Positions 15,312 to 22,794 of a stretch of DNA of 23,833 nt are shown one piece after another. The position numbers were made by a program, and so were the translations under genes. Every line of letters starts with the position of its first letter. Position 1 is the first letter of the stretch. The stretch comes from a virus, in IMG/VR virus record IMGVR_UViG_3300017963_000230, positions 64,001 through 87,833 of that record; one strand, 5' to 3'. Under the pieces are notes generated by a model. It did no database searches. It saw only the letters and a program-made list of their open reading frames with translations, and was not told where the DNA came from.

Positions 15312-15866
15312 TTAAGTTTGAGCTTTCTTCTCCAAGTCCGATTTGGTTTGATGCCCAGCAAGATGGACCAATTTCTCTGCTATAGCCATATCGTTCTTGG
15401 TCTCCTCTTCCGATCCCTCAGAAGAGCCATCCTCGACTTCCTTTTTGGTGAAGCCAGAGCCCAGGACCTGTTCAGTCATGCCCCTGTCTTCCCAATCTTT
15501 AATCTCAGCGTCGATGGCTTCCCCAAACTTTTCGACATTCAGTACCCCATCCTCCACAAACTTGCTGTAGGAAACATGGGGCTGAACTTTATCGTAATAA
15601 CGTTCGGGAATCTTGCTGTCAGACAACTTATCAAGCCATATTTTAGAACCTTCGGCTTTGAGCTCATTCTCAGTCCGGATTGCATCTTTCTTCTCCAGCT
15701 CAAGAACTTTCTCACTCATAGACTCATTGTCCTTCTGCATCGTCTCCAGTTTGGCTTCCAAAACGGTCTTCTCTTTAGAGAATTCCTTCTCGGCTGCCTC
15801 CCTGCCAAGTTTAAGAGCAGCATCATAAATTTCTGGATACTTCTCTTGGAGTTCCTTAATATCCAT
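15312..15866 (-). CDS. Nested in-frame scaffold protein (lambda Nu3-like arrangement)
   Basis: Inside the protease gene the ATG at 15866 begins MDIKELQEKYPEIYDAALKL in the same frame and would give a 184-residue protein. It is preceded by AGGGAGGTGA (15884-15875) with an 8-nt spacer, as strong as the capsid gene site and far stronger than chance internal sites. The product holds the coiled coil (~residues 20-85) and the acidic C-terminal tail but no protease residues, which is what a capsid scaffold needs. In lambda, Nu3 is nested within C in the same way. Whether it is translated separately here is inference from the ribosome site. Confidence 0.75.
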   Translation of the reverse strand: MDIKELQEKYPEIYDAALKLGREAAEKEFSKEKTVLEAKLETMQKDNESMSEKVLELEKKDAIRTENELKAEGSKIWLDKLSDSKIPERYYDKVQPHVSYSKFVEDGVLNVEKFGEAIDAEIKDWEDRGMTEQVLGSGFTKKEVEDGSSEGSEEETKNDMAIAEKLVHLAGHQTKSDLEKKAQT

Positions 15867-16514
15867 TATCTCTTTCACCTCCCTTCTCTTTAAAACAGGT
15901 TTTTGGTTATCACTGAGGTCATCCTCAGCGTTGATTACTTTCTCTTCGTAATCAATATCGATAGGCTCCTTGCTGAAAGCCGAAGCACTAGTCTTATTAT
16001 CCCATCCAAACACACAAACAGACATCTCTCGAAACTTTGACTGCCTCCAGATAGTAGCTGGTCCTTTCATGGAGAACCCATTAACCTCTGCCTTCGCACC
16101 TTCATCCAGCTTCTCTACCACGAGCGGCTTGGCACTAATACTAGACTGGTAAGGAAATCCCTGTTTTGATAATTTAATGAACTCATCAGCAGCTTCAGTA
16201 TCCAACAGCTTGCTGTTTTCAGGGGCTACGAGCTGTCCTTCCTCATTCACAATAGGTTTACCCATAAAGGCAACCTTACGACTGGTATCATGATTTTCAA
16301 GGATAGGATAGCGGGATTCCTCGAATTTCATGCCTTGCAAGTCAATGGCAAGGTCCCCCCAGTACCAATGACCTTTAATAATCTTGCCTGAGTACCCAAC
16401 CATACTCAATTTAGGCTGTCCTTCTTCACCTTCCCCGAAGTCCACGAATGCTTGGCATCCATGTCCCTCATCTACAAAACGTAGTGCTCCTTTCGGTACT
16501 TGTTTCTCACTCAT
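15312..16514 (-). CDS. Prohead protease fused to scaffold domain
   Basis: I start this 400-residue protein at the ATG at 16514 (MSEKQVPKGALRFVDEG), where AAAGGAG lies 6 nt upstream and the previous stop is 2 nt away; an earlier ATG would overlap the previous gene. Residues 1-~180 look like a phage prohead serine protease: 'SRYPILENHDTSRKVAFMG' offers His75, and 'GFPYQSSISAKP' offers Ser124 or Ser125, followed by 'MKGPATIWRQSKFREMSVCV'. Residues ~215-300 are coiled coil ('AAEKEFSKEKTVLEAKLETM') and the end is acidic, typical of a scaffold. This matches lambda C or Mu I, which cleave internal head proteins. A strong internal start (15866) would also make the scaffold alone. Catalytic residues are read from motif position and not proven. 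Confidence 0.85.
   Translation of the reverse strand: MSEKQVPKGALRFVDEGHGCQAFVDFGEGEEGQPKLSMVGYSGKIIKGHWYWGDLAIDLQGMKFEESRYPILENHDTSRKVAFMGKPIVNEEGQLVAPENSKLLDTEAADEFIKLSKQGFPYQSSISAKPLVVEKLDEGAKAEVNGFSMKGPATIWRQSKFREMSVCVFGWDNKTSASAFSKEPIDIDYEEKVINAEDDLSDNQKPVLKRREVKEIMDIKELQEKYPEIYDAALKLGREAAEKEFSKEKTVLEAKLETMQKDNESMSEKVLELEKKDAIRTENELKAEGSKIWLDKLSDSKIPERYYDKVQPHVSYSKFVEDGVLNVEKFGEAIDAEIKDWEDRGMTEQVLGSGFTKKEVEDGSSEGSEEETKNDMAIAEKLVHLAGHQTKSDLEKKAQT
15875..15884 (-). promoter_or_regulatory. Strong internal ribosome binding site
   Basis: AGGGAGGTGA lies 8 nt before an in-frame ATG at 15866 inside the protease gene. It is the signal that supports a separately translated scaffold. Confidence 0.75.
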
Positions 16515-16516
16515 TT

Positions 16517-16987
16517 TTAGCTCCTTTTGCAAGCTGGTAAACTTGGCCAATGACGACACACGCATCTTCGAATACCAGAAGGATTAGGTGCGTGACGAGC
16601 ATACGCCAAGGCCGCTATAGCCCTTGCCTTTGTATTTACAGGATAGGTGCCCTTAGGTGCTCCTCCTGAAGGACCACAAAAAGGTCCTGTTTTATATTTA
16701 CCTGCATTAGAGCCTCCGGCTTTCTGCTGCTGGAGACCAAAAAATGAATCATGCAAAAGTAAATCTACCTGTTTCCAAGTAGATCCCATTTCTACCAAGG
16801 CTTCAAGCTCAAAACTTTCATCACTAAATTTACTATTCGCTATCCTTATTGCTTTTCCCTCACAATCACTACTACCCTGACTCTGGCATGATCTCAGTAC
16901 ACCATTAGCTATTTTAGCCCATTGAGCTGCCTGAGCTGAAGTCAAGCCCTTTTTAAACCTTTTGGCATCTGCCGCTGTCCAAGGCAT
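16517..16987 (-). CDS. Head-maturation-associated small protein
   Basis: This 156-residue protein begins 'MPWTAADAKRFKKGLTSAQA' then 'QWAKIANGVLRSC', which resembles the N-terminal module often found on phage head maturation proteins ('W...DA..F.K...S...QWA.vAN.vL' with a following 'A.riAN'). The C-terminal part, 'FCGPSGGAPKGTYPVNTKAR' then 'AIAALAYARHAPNPSGIRRC' and 'VCRHWP', resembles a second short module seen in phage head proteins (a 'YP...A.AR.AL.r.....p' repeat). It ends 2 nt before the protease start, so it may act with the protease. GAGGT lies 5 nt before the ATG. The enzymatic role, if any, is unknown. Confidence 0.62.
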   Translation of the reverse strand: MPWTAADAKRFKKGLTSAQAAQWAKIANGVLRSCQSQGSSDCEGKAIRIANSKFSDESFELEALVEMGSTWKQVDLLLHDSFFGLQQQKAGGSNAGKYKTGPFCGPSGGAPKGTYPVNTKARAIAALAYARHAPNPSGIRRCVCRHWPSLPACKRS

Positions 16988-16988
16988 C

Positions 16989-17414
16989 TCATACCTCTAT
17001 ATAAGGGTTGCAATAAAAAACCTCTCCGCCACGAGAGGCTACAGGTCTTACTTTAATAAAGGCATTATGTTTGATTGCATCTTTTACAGTTTTAGTTTTA
17101 CTACCTCCGCCAGAAGCGCCAACAGACAGCCCATTACCAATATATATCTCAACATGTACGACATGGGCATTCTCGTTAGCCCAGAAAACAAGATCTCCTG
17201 GTCTAGGTCCTTCAGTAGTAACAAATCTTTTAGCTAGAATATGAGCTGTCCAGTCACCCGATCTAGGAAGAATTCCCACAGATTTTAAGCACTCGATAGC
17301 AAGACCGCTACAGTCAAATCCTGAGGGATCGTCTCCTCCCCAAATATAAAAAGTGCCAAGATAGGACATAGCGATTCTCTGTACGAGCTTTCTGGCTACT
17401 TTTTCATCTATCAT
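16989..17414 (-). CDS. NlpC/P60 family cysteine peptidase
   Basis: This 141-residue protein is a minimal NlpC/P60 domain: 'YIWGGDDPSGFDCSGLAIEC' holds the catalytic Cys35 in the DCSGL motif, and 'RPGDLVFWANENAHVVHVEI' followed by 'YIGNG' holds the catalytic His87. Such enzymes cleave D-Glu-diaminopimelate-type bonds in peptidoglycan. No signal peptide or cell-wall-binding domain is seen. It lies between portal and protease genes, whereas lambda carries its NlpC protein (K) in the tail-tip block. It overlaps the portal stop as ATGA and has an AAGGAGGA site. It could be a virion lysin used at entry or an endolysin; the sequence does not decide. Confidence 0.88.
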   Translation of the reverse strand: MIDEKVARKLVQRIAMSYLGTFYIWGGDDPSGFDCSGLAIECLKSVGILPRSGDWTAHILAKRFVTTEGPRPGDLVFWANENAHVVHVEIYIGNGLSVGASGGGSKTKTVKDAIKHNAFIKVRPVASRGGEVFYCNPYIEV

Positions 17415-18988
17415 GCTCCTCCTCCTTCTAAGTCTTCCTGGGTAGCTTCAGCATCTACATTGTAAATAAGCTCGGGATACATCTCATCCTCTGTAGCCTT
17501 TTTCAATCTAGCTTTATGGTAGTTACCCACACCCATCCTTCGTGCTACCTCTTCATTAGGTATACCTAGTTGCTCACTCACAGGACCATGTTTAACCCCT
17601 AACAATGCTTTAGCACGGCCCTCTAGGTCTATTACTTCGCTAATGGGATAGGAAACTTTGATGAGTTCTTGAGGTTTCCTATCCACCTTTTTCACAATCG
17701 GACTTTTATCTTCATTAAATCCCACAGCTTCCTTTACTTTAAATATAGAAGGGAAATCAGAAACTACGGATTTAAGGTAGAATATGGAACCCCAAAAGTC
17801 ATGAATAAACCAGCGATCGAACAGCACAACCTCATCACTTACACGGTCTGACATTGGACCTCTCGAAGCCCTTATACTAGCATAAGGGCTCCGAGATTTG
17901 GAGGAGAGAATATCCTCGGGCTCGTTGAGTCCGCTCCCAACCATTTCAAGAATATCCGTATCCTGCTCCCTAATATTAGAAAGTACAGGATTCTTAACCT
18001 CTACCTCCATGCCAGGGGGAAGCACCAATGACGATCCTGGGGTCTTTTTTGCCATGATACCCGTCTTACGACGGTCATCATCAGATAAAGATAGCCAAAG
18101 TTTGAAACTCTTTGGCTCAGTTATTTTGAATATCCATAAATAAGCCCCAGATGACTTTTTATGGTCTATTTCATACTTTTTAAGGTTTTCGTAGTGATTT
18201 ATCCACTCAAGCGTAGTTCTTAGGTAGGATATCGCTCTTTTCGTAACAAATCCTTTCTCAAGCACTACAATAAATTTATTATAACTCTTGAATTTAGTGA
18301 AAGTTCTAGCCCTAGATTTGCTATTCGATTGCAATTTTGGGTCGTAAAGCTCGGATTCTGCGGCTAACGATAACAGTTCTGGGTAGTAAGCACAGAAAAT
18401 CGAGGGTATCTGTTGCATATTATTGCTATCGTAGCGGATATTGTACATCAGAGGCATTGTAGGCTTAGTAGGATGATTGATTACTCCACTTCCGTCCCCT
18501 CCACTGCTGCTAACCACAGAGGGATCCACAAAATCTACTTCTACAAAGCCATCTTTGTGTAAAGTAAGACATAAGAATAGTTCACCTTCTATCAAATGCC
18601 TCACGTAGTACTTATAAAGGAAATAATAAAGACGGTTGCGGGGATCATACCAAATTTCGTCAATGGCTTGCTGAATTTCAGGTATTCCTGAAGAGACCTC
18701 GAAGCCCATGCCAGTAACACGGCCAGCTAGACCTCTTATTGCAGTATTAATGTGGGGATTTTGATGAGCTTTCTGGAAGCAGACCGTCTGTAGTCGCTTC
18801 CTTACTTCGGTTGGATCTTCCTTTTTCCCTGCATCAGGAATGATAGGGAATCCATCTTCATCGGTTGCTCCAGAGTACCCTTCAGCTAGTGATTGCCAGG
18901 GCATACTGAAGGTGATGTGCCTTAAAACGTCATCTGGAATTTCTTGTATTCTCTCCGCTATCTCATCTCTACTCAACTCCACTGTCAT
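17411..18988 (-). CDS. Portal protein
   Basis: This ~525-residue protein follows the terminase, the standard portal position, and has portal length. I place the start at the ATG at 18988 (MTVELSRDEIAERIQEIPDD), with an AGGA element 8 nt upstream; the ATG at 19003 has no ribosome site. 'NPHINTAIRGLAGRVTGMGF' near residue 75 and 'YKYYVRHLIEGELFLCLTLH' near residue 125 fit the portal wing/crown region, where 'G...W...GE.f' strands are typical. The central part ('LEWINHYENLKKYEIDHKKS' onward) also fits. It is the first gene after the promoter at 19067-19038. No direct motif proves the function, but order, size and these patterns agree. Confidence 0.8.
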   Translation of the reverse strand: MTVELSRDEIAERIQEIPDDVLRHITFSMPWQSLAEGYSGATDEDGFPIIPDAGKKEDPTEVRKRLQTVCFQKAHQNPHINTAIRGLAGRVTGMGFEVSSGIPEIQQAIDEIWYDPRNRLYYFLYKYYVRHLIEGELFLCLTLHKDGFVEVDFVDPSVVSSSGGDGSGVINHPTKPTMPLMYNIRYDSNNMQQIPSIFCAYYPELLSLAAESELYDPKLQSNSKSRARTFTKFKSYNKFIVVLEKGFVTKRAISYLRTTLEWINHYENLKKYEIDHKKSSGAYLWIFKITEPKSFKLWLSLSDDDRRKTGIMAKKTPGSSLVLPPGMEVEVKNPVLSNIREQDTDILEMVGSGLNEPEDILSSKSRSPYASIRASRGPMSDRVSDEVVLFDRWFIHDFWGSIFYLKSVVSDFPSIFKVKEAVGFNEDKSPIVKKVDRKPQELIKVSYPISEVIDLEGRAKALLGVKHGPVSEQLGIPNEEVARRMGVGNYHKARLKKATEDEMYPELIYNVDAEATQEDLEGGGA

Positions 18989-19037
18989 TTTTTGATTCCT
19001 CATCTACAAGATGGTATTAAGAGAACAAATTGCCAAA

Positions 19038-19067
19038 TATATAACACACCTGGGGGCGGGTTGTCAA
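19038..19067 (-). promoter_or_regulatory. Promoter P2 for portal and downstream late genes
   Basis: On the minus strand TTGACA (19067-19062), an 18-nt spacer and TATATA (19043-19038) with an extended-10 TG one base upstream. It lies in the 115-nt gap between terminase and portal and leaves a leader of about 43 nt before the portal start. Its spacer matches that of the promoter at 23340-23311 at 12 of 18 positions, including GGTGTG next to the -10. Confidence 0.72.
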
Positions 19068-19103
19068 ACTATTTTTTGCTTTCCCAAAAAGAAAGGCGGA
19101 AAA

Positions 19104-20978
19104 TCAAGTATAATCCCCTACGATTCCTGTGCCTTGAATGAATGTTCCAAAGCTAGTCATTGACTTTCTGATTCTAAAAGAGTCAGGTCCGAGCATACGA
19201 CCTCCGTATAAACACCATCCCACACTATACACGGAATCGTCCTGTATTCCTCCCTTTTCAGTCTTTTCTGGACTTCCGAACCATCGCTTAATGGGATCAT
19301 GATCAAAGACTGACAGCTCTTCACGTAAAACATCGACCCGTTTACTTCCGACCACATGGATTGGTGGGCATTTAAATCTACCCTCACGGGCAACATTATA
19401 AAACTCTTTAAATGCTTCCCGTTGTCGGTCGTAATTAGGAAAGATAGGTTCGAAGAAAATATCTCGATCCTCGCACCACTGAACCATATCCCAGGACCCG
19501 TAGCGCTCGCTGCAGAATGCATCAATTCCATCATATTCTGTATCCATTTCGTCCATTAGACGTTTAACAATATTGATATCTTGATTCTGAATACTTGTCA
19601 GGAATATCAATATGTAGATATACTTCATATCTGGTATTTCAATAGTTTCATGGAAAGGATTACTGCGGCTTCCTGCCAGTCCCTTAAGCACAGCACAGAA
19701 AATGGTGCGAGCTTGTCCATGCACAGCAGTAGGATCTGCCATGTCAAGTCCAGTAAGTAAAGCCCAATCAGTATCAAAAATATCAGAAAGGAACTGCAAC
19801 GTAGAAACCGAAGGTGGACTATCTACAAAAGGACCTTCAAGGGTGAAAAGGGACTCTACCTTTCTAAACTTACTATCTATAAGAGCTACTCTTTCCCAAT
19901 CAGCTGCCGCCCCTTCGTTAAATCCTTTACCAGCAGTATCCTCCGCTCTAGCAATCAACTCATACTTTCTTCTAATAGCCGTTTGTATTTCATCATGATT
20001 TAAAAATCCATTATCTACACCGATGTAACCCATTTCCTCAATCATTTCATCTGTAAAAACCCGTACAGTTCCAGCCTCCCAGAGGTTCTGAAAATATCTC
20101 TCAAACTCTCCAAAAGGAAATTTGACTTTATAGTCATTAAGTTGATCCTCATCCATAAGAGGGTTCCAATAATCTTCCGAATCTGCACTTCTCGAGCACC
20201 TATAGCTGAAGTAGACATTTCGCAGGTTTCCTGCTTTCCATTCTTTATATAAATTATAGAGTACATGGGTCTTATCTGACACGGTTGAGTCGATTAAGCC
20301 AAACGCATTAGGTATATTTCTAATACTACCATCTAGCTGTACATAGAACCTTGGATTCTTCATATCAAACATTTCACTGAATGAGTAGGCTGTTATATTA
20401 GAAAGTATACCAGTAAAGGTACCAACGCTGCGGATGATACAATCTATGTCCTTACTCTTAGGATCGTCAGGGTCTTCCTTCAATCTGATTTCTTTTTCTT
20501 GGATATTATTCTTACCAATTAGTGCTAACAACGATGGGCTGTGGAGAATGATATCCCGTATAATATCATAATGAACGAACTTAACTTGGTCTCTACTATT
20601 AGCCCCTAGCATGATCTTCTGGCGGGAGAATGCCATAAACTTCCAGATTATTATAAGGCAGACTATTAGTGATTTACCTTCACCTCTCATCCAACAAAAC
20701 ACTATCTGCCTGTAGAGGAAATAACCTTCCTCATCCATCGCTAGACATTCCCTTAATATATCCTTCTGCCTTTCCCACATCTCTTTGTAGGAACGCTTAG
20801 TCTTGGGATTAGGTGTGTCAGGTAGATCACTTAGGGGGCACCAGTACTCCATTTTGTCTATGAAAATAGGAACCCTTACATGATCCTCACAGAAGCGAAT
20901 ACACCCTTCGGCTCCATCCTGATATGTTACCACTTCGTGATCTGCTGCTTTGATTCTACTCGCTCTTTTTACTGTCAT
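19104..20978 (-). CDS. Terminase large subunit
   Basis: This 624-residue protein is the packaging motor. Residues 94-103 (FCWMRGEGKS) are the Walker A element. The following 'KIMLGANSRDQVKFVHYDII' and 'ITAYSFSEMFDM' (~195-206) form the rest of the ATPase, with the glutamate of the Walker B region present but a Ser in place of the usual preceding Asp. The nuclease half shows Asp412 ('LLTGLDMADP'), Asp486 ('YDGIDAFCSERYG') and Asp580/581 ('GGIQDDSVYS') in the usual three-Asp arrangement. The ATG at 20978 has AAGGAG 9 nt upstream and overlaps the preceding stop by 4 nt. Family-level assignment is secure; the packaging strategy (cos or pac) cannot be read. Confidence 0.93.
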   Translation of the reverse strand: MTVKRASRIKAADHEVVTYQDGAEGCIRFCEDHVRVPIFIDKMEYWCPLSDLPDTPNPKTKRSYKEMWERQKDILRECLAMDEEGYFLYRQIVFCWMRGEGKSLIVCLIIIWKFMAFSRQKIMLGANSRDQVKFVHYDIIRDIILHSPSLLALIGKNNIQEKEIRLKEDPDDPKSKDIDCIIRSVGTFTGILSNITAYSFSEMFDMKNPRFYVQLDGSIRNIPNAFGLIDSTVSDKTHVLYNLYKEWKAGNLRNVYFSYRCSRSADSEDYWNPLMDEDQLNDYKVKFPFGEFERYFQNLWEAGTVRVFTDEMIEEMGYIGVDNGFLNHDEIQTAIRRKYELIARAEDTAGKGFNEGAAADWERVALIDSKFRKVESLFTLEGPFVDSPPSVSTLQFLSDIFDTDWALLTGLDMADPTAVHGQARTIFCAVLKGLAGSRSNPFHETIEIPDMKYIYILIFLTSIQNQDINIVKRLMDEMDTEYDGIDAFCSERYGSWDMVQWCEDRDIFFEPIFPNYDRQREAFKEFYNVAREGRFKCPPIHVVGSKRVDVLREELSVFDHDPIKRWFGSPEKTEKGGIQDDSVYSVGWCLYGGRMLGPDSFRIRKSMTSFGTFIQGTGIVGDYT

Positions 20979-21538
20979 GGAGAAGGTCTCCTTATTACCA
21001 ATTCAAATATGCTAACCGAAGCTAAGAAGTCATCAGGCAGTATATATTTATCAAAGTAGAGATCGGGAGGTCTGCCATAACATTCCCATACAAACTCAGT
21101 ACAGTAAAACTCTTCATCTTCACTCTCAAACTCGTAATCATACTGTACATGTTTTTCCAGAAATGCGAATGCCTTCTTTACAGCTTGGTATCGAGGATAG
21201 TGGGCACCAACATGCCTCAGCACAGCAACGTGGTCACAGCGGCAGAACGTAAGGATGTCCTCACTACATATACCTTCACCTAACATGTGAATCACTCTGT
21301 TATCCCCAACATAAATAGCGGCATGGGTGAAGTAGCCAGGTGTTAGCATACCTCCTAAATAATGATCATACCTTCGCAACAGCACATCTCCCTTCTGCAA
21401 GGAGTTCAGGATATCTCTCACGTCCTCCCCCTTCATACGGTAGTGGCTGTCGCCGAAGAGTATAACGCCACCTTTATAGAGACGGATGTCGGCTACGTTC
21501 TTAATCAGCCATTTTTTAATCTTCTTTAGATTTTGCAC
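20975..21538 (-). CDS. Permuted NlpC/P60-like protein (YiiX/YebB type)
   Basis: This 187-residue protein contains 'LQKGDVLLRRYDHYLGGMLT' then 'FTHAAIYVGDNRVIHMLGEG', with His72 in the 'THAAIYVG' motif, and then 'FYCTEFVWECYG' with Cys146. The His-before-Cys order is the permuted papain-like arrangement of the YiiX/YebB group, found in hydrolases and acyl-transfer proteins of the NlpC/P60 superfamily. It starts with GTG (21538) and overlaps the upstream gene by 23 nt. It is placed between small and large terminase genes, an unexpected spot for a cell-wall enzyme. Whether it cuts peptidoglycan, lipid or protein substrates is unknown. Confidence 0.8.
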   Translation of the reverse strand: MQNLKKIKKWLIKNVADIRLYKGGVILFGDSHYRMKGEDVRDILNSLQKGDVLLRRYDHYLGGMLTPGYFTHAAIYVGDNRVIHMLGEGICSEDILTFCRCDHVAVLRHVGAHYPRYQAVKKAFAFLEKHVQYDYEFESEDEEFYCTEFVWECYGRPPDLYFDKYILPDDFLASVSIFELVIRRPSP

Positions 21539-21704
21539 CTTTCCCTCTCCACATTACAATTATAGCCTTCAGCTTGCCCTTCTCATTTCTCAGCAATCCT
21601 ATATCCTTAACTTCTAGTCCACTGTACTCTTCCAATCCATTCAACATGTGCTCTATATTGTCCTCTGTCACCTGCAACTTGACGTTTAAATCATTGTTAG
21701 CCAT
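21516..21704 (-). CDS. Small protein of unknown function
   Basis: This 62-residue protein begins MANNDLNVKLQVTEDNIEHM and ends KAIIVMWRGKGAKSKED. AGGGGG lies about 8 nt before the ATG. It looks like a small alpha/beta protein with a basic tail. I do not recognise a family. It sits in the packaging block and overlaps the following gene by 23 nt. Confidence 0.55.
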   Translation of the reverse strand: MANNDLNVKLQVTEDNIEHMLNGLEEYSGLEVKDIGLLRNEKGKLKAIIVMWRGKGAKSKED

Positions 21705-21719
21705 AATTTTTACCCCCTC

Positions 21720-21917
21720 TCATCTGTTGAATTTTAAAAGATTTCTATTGCTTGTATGCTTTGCTATGCGCTTTTTTTCATCATAGCTAGCCCTCTTTTT
21801 AACCCTCTGTTCCACCAAGCATTTTTCACATCTCACCTTCCCATACTCTGCCATAGCACCACAATCTATACACCTACCCTCCATACGGCGCTTTATATTA
21901 TGTGATCGGCGTGGCAT
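21720..21917 (-). CDS. Small Cys-rich basic protein (putative zinc finger)
   Basis: This 65-residue protein has 'RCIDCGAMAEYGKVRCEKC', two CxxC pairs 11 residues apart that could bind one zinc ion, and is otherwise strongly basic (a 'MPRRSHNIKRRMEGR' start, a Lys/Arg-rich second half). Such proteins often bind nucleic acid. AAGGAG lies 8 nt before the ATG, which overlaps the upstream stop as TAATG. No family could be assigned. Confidence 0.62.
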   Translation of the reverse strand: MPRRSHNIKRRMEGRCIDCGAMAEYGKVRCEKCLVEQRVKKRASYDEKKRIAKHTSNRNLLKFNR

Positions 21918-22192
21918 TAGTAGTTCTCCTTATACCCCCACTCGTAAATGCCATGCACTGGACACCCAACAGTAGACTTCTTAAACTCTGATGTGCCACA
22001 CGTACATTTTGGACTACTACAATTACCATACTCTACTTTATAAGTAGTCCACAACTTACCTCCACACCAGGGACAGTATTCAAACTCTTTCCCTTCATAC
22101 TTCCCTACTATGGTTAACGGCAATGTCCATGGTGCATTAATAAGGTTTATGTTCTCTTCCCAATCCTTGCATCCACATTTCTTGACCTCCAT
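21917..22192 (-). CDS. Small Cys-rich zinc-ribbon protein
   Basis: This 91-residue protein begins MEVKKCGCKDWEENINLINA and contains 'EFEYCPWCGGKLW', then 'GNCSSPKCTCGTSEFKKS' and 'VGCPVHG', nine Cys in all, likely two zinc-binding sites. The 'YCPWCGGKL' knuckle is common in small phage proteins of unknown role. I prefer the ATG at 22192, which overlaps the upstream stop as TGATG; a GTG directly before it is possible. It is the second of two Cys-rich genes next to each other in the packaging block. Confidence 0.6.
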   Translation of the reverse strand: MEVKKCGCKDWEENINLINAPWTLPLTIVGKYEGKEFEYCPWCGGKLWTTYKVEYGNCSSPKCTCGTSEFKKSTVGCPVHGIYEWGYKENY

Positions 22193-22794
22193 CACTTCGC
22201 CGCCCTCCTCAATGTGGGTCTTTCATTAGGCTCACGCAGTCCTAAGTTCTGATCAAAGTACTTTTTGTTCCACTGCTCACGCCAATTAGCACCTCCAGGC
22301 ACCTCTTCAGCATCCTCTCGGTCTCTAGGCAGTATGCCTGGCTGCTTAAGGTTACCAAGAGCACGTATATACTCTCCTTCCAACCCAATGGACTTCTGCG
22401 TAGCCTCAATGGAGCGGATGGTTTCCCTTATCTCTTTAAATACGGGGTGCATCTTTAGCAACCCTCGGGAGGTGACGTAGCACACCTCCTGAACGCTGTA
22501 GGCGAATATCTGGAAGCGCACAAGCTGATGGAACAGTGGCAGCAGGCGCAGGGTGAAGGCGTTGAGTAGTTCTTGGTTCATATCCTTCTTAATCAAATCA
22601 TAGTAGCTGTCCATAACGGCACTGATATACCCAGTCTCCACGCTGCACTTTCCATTCTTGCTATAAGGACATTTCTGGTATACAGGACAGTCCTCTCCTA
22701 CGCAGTCTCTGACCGCGTCGATAGCGATCATGCGTAGGCCTTCCTTAGTGTATCCCTTTGTGGGTGTCAGTCGGTAGAGTTCTGTGTCTCGCAT
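22192..22794 (-). CDS. Terminase small subunit candidate with N-terminal Cys motif
   Basis: This 200-residue protein lies upstream of the large terminase. Residues ~115-145 ('HPVFKEIRETIRSIEATQKS' then 'IGLEGEYI') resemble the P27-type small terminase signature ('HPa...l......l..l...lGL'). An unusual N-terminal Cys cluster, Cx4Cx5Cx7C at residues 31-50 ('CVGEDCPVYQKCPYSKNGKC'), could bind zinc or an Fe-S cluster. A hydrophobic helical middle ('LLNAFTLRLLPLFHQLVRF') follows. The ATG at 22794 has AAAGGAG 8 nt upstream. The upstream Fis-type HTH protein is an alternative small-terminase candidate, so this name is tentative. Confidence 0.58.
   Translation of the reverse strand: MRDTELYRLTPTKGYTKEGLRMIAIDAVRDCVGEDCPVYQKCPYSKNGKCSVETGYISAVMDSYYDLIKKDMNQELLNAFTLRLLPLFHQLVRFQIFAYSVQEVCYVTSRGLLKMHPVFKEIRETIRSIEATQKSIGLEGEYIRALGNLKQPGILPRDREDAEEVPGGANWREQWNKKYFDQNLGLREPNERPTLRRAAK

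Noticed and set aside
15318-15893. A 191-codon + strand frame opposite the scaffold
   Set aside because: It is antisense to the coiled-coil scaffold and lacks a ribosome site; Leu/Phe richness is the mirror of Lys/Glu codons.
19068-19103. A possible terminator after the large terminase
   Set aside because: A 5-bp CTTTC/GAAAG stem exists but is followed by an A-rich stretch on the transcribed strand rather than a U-tract.
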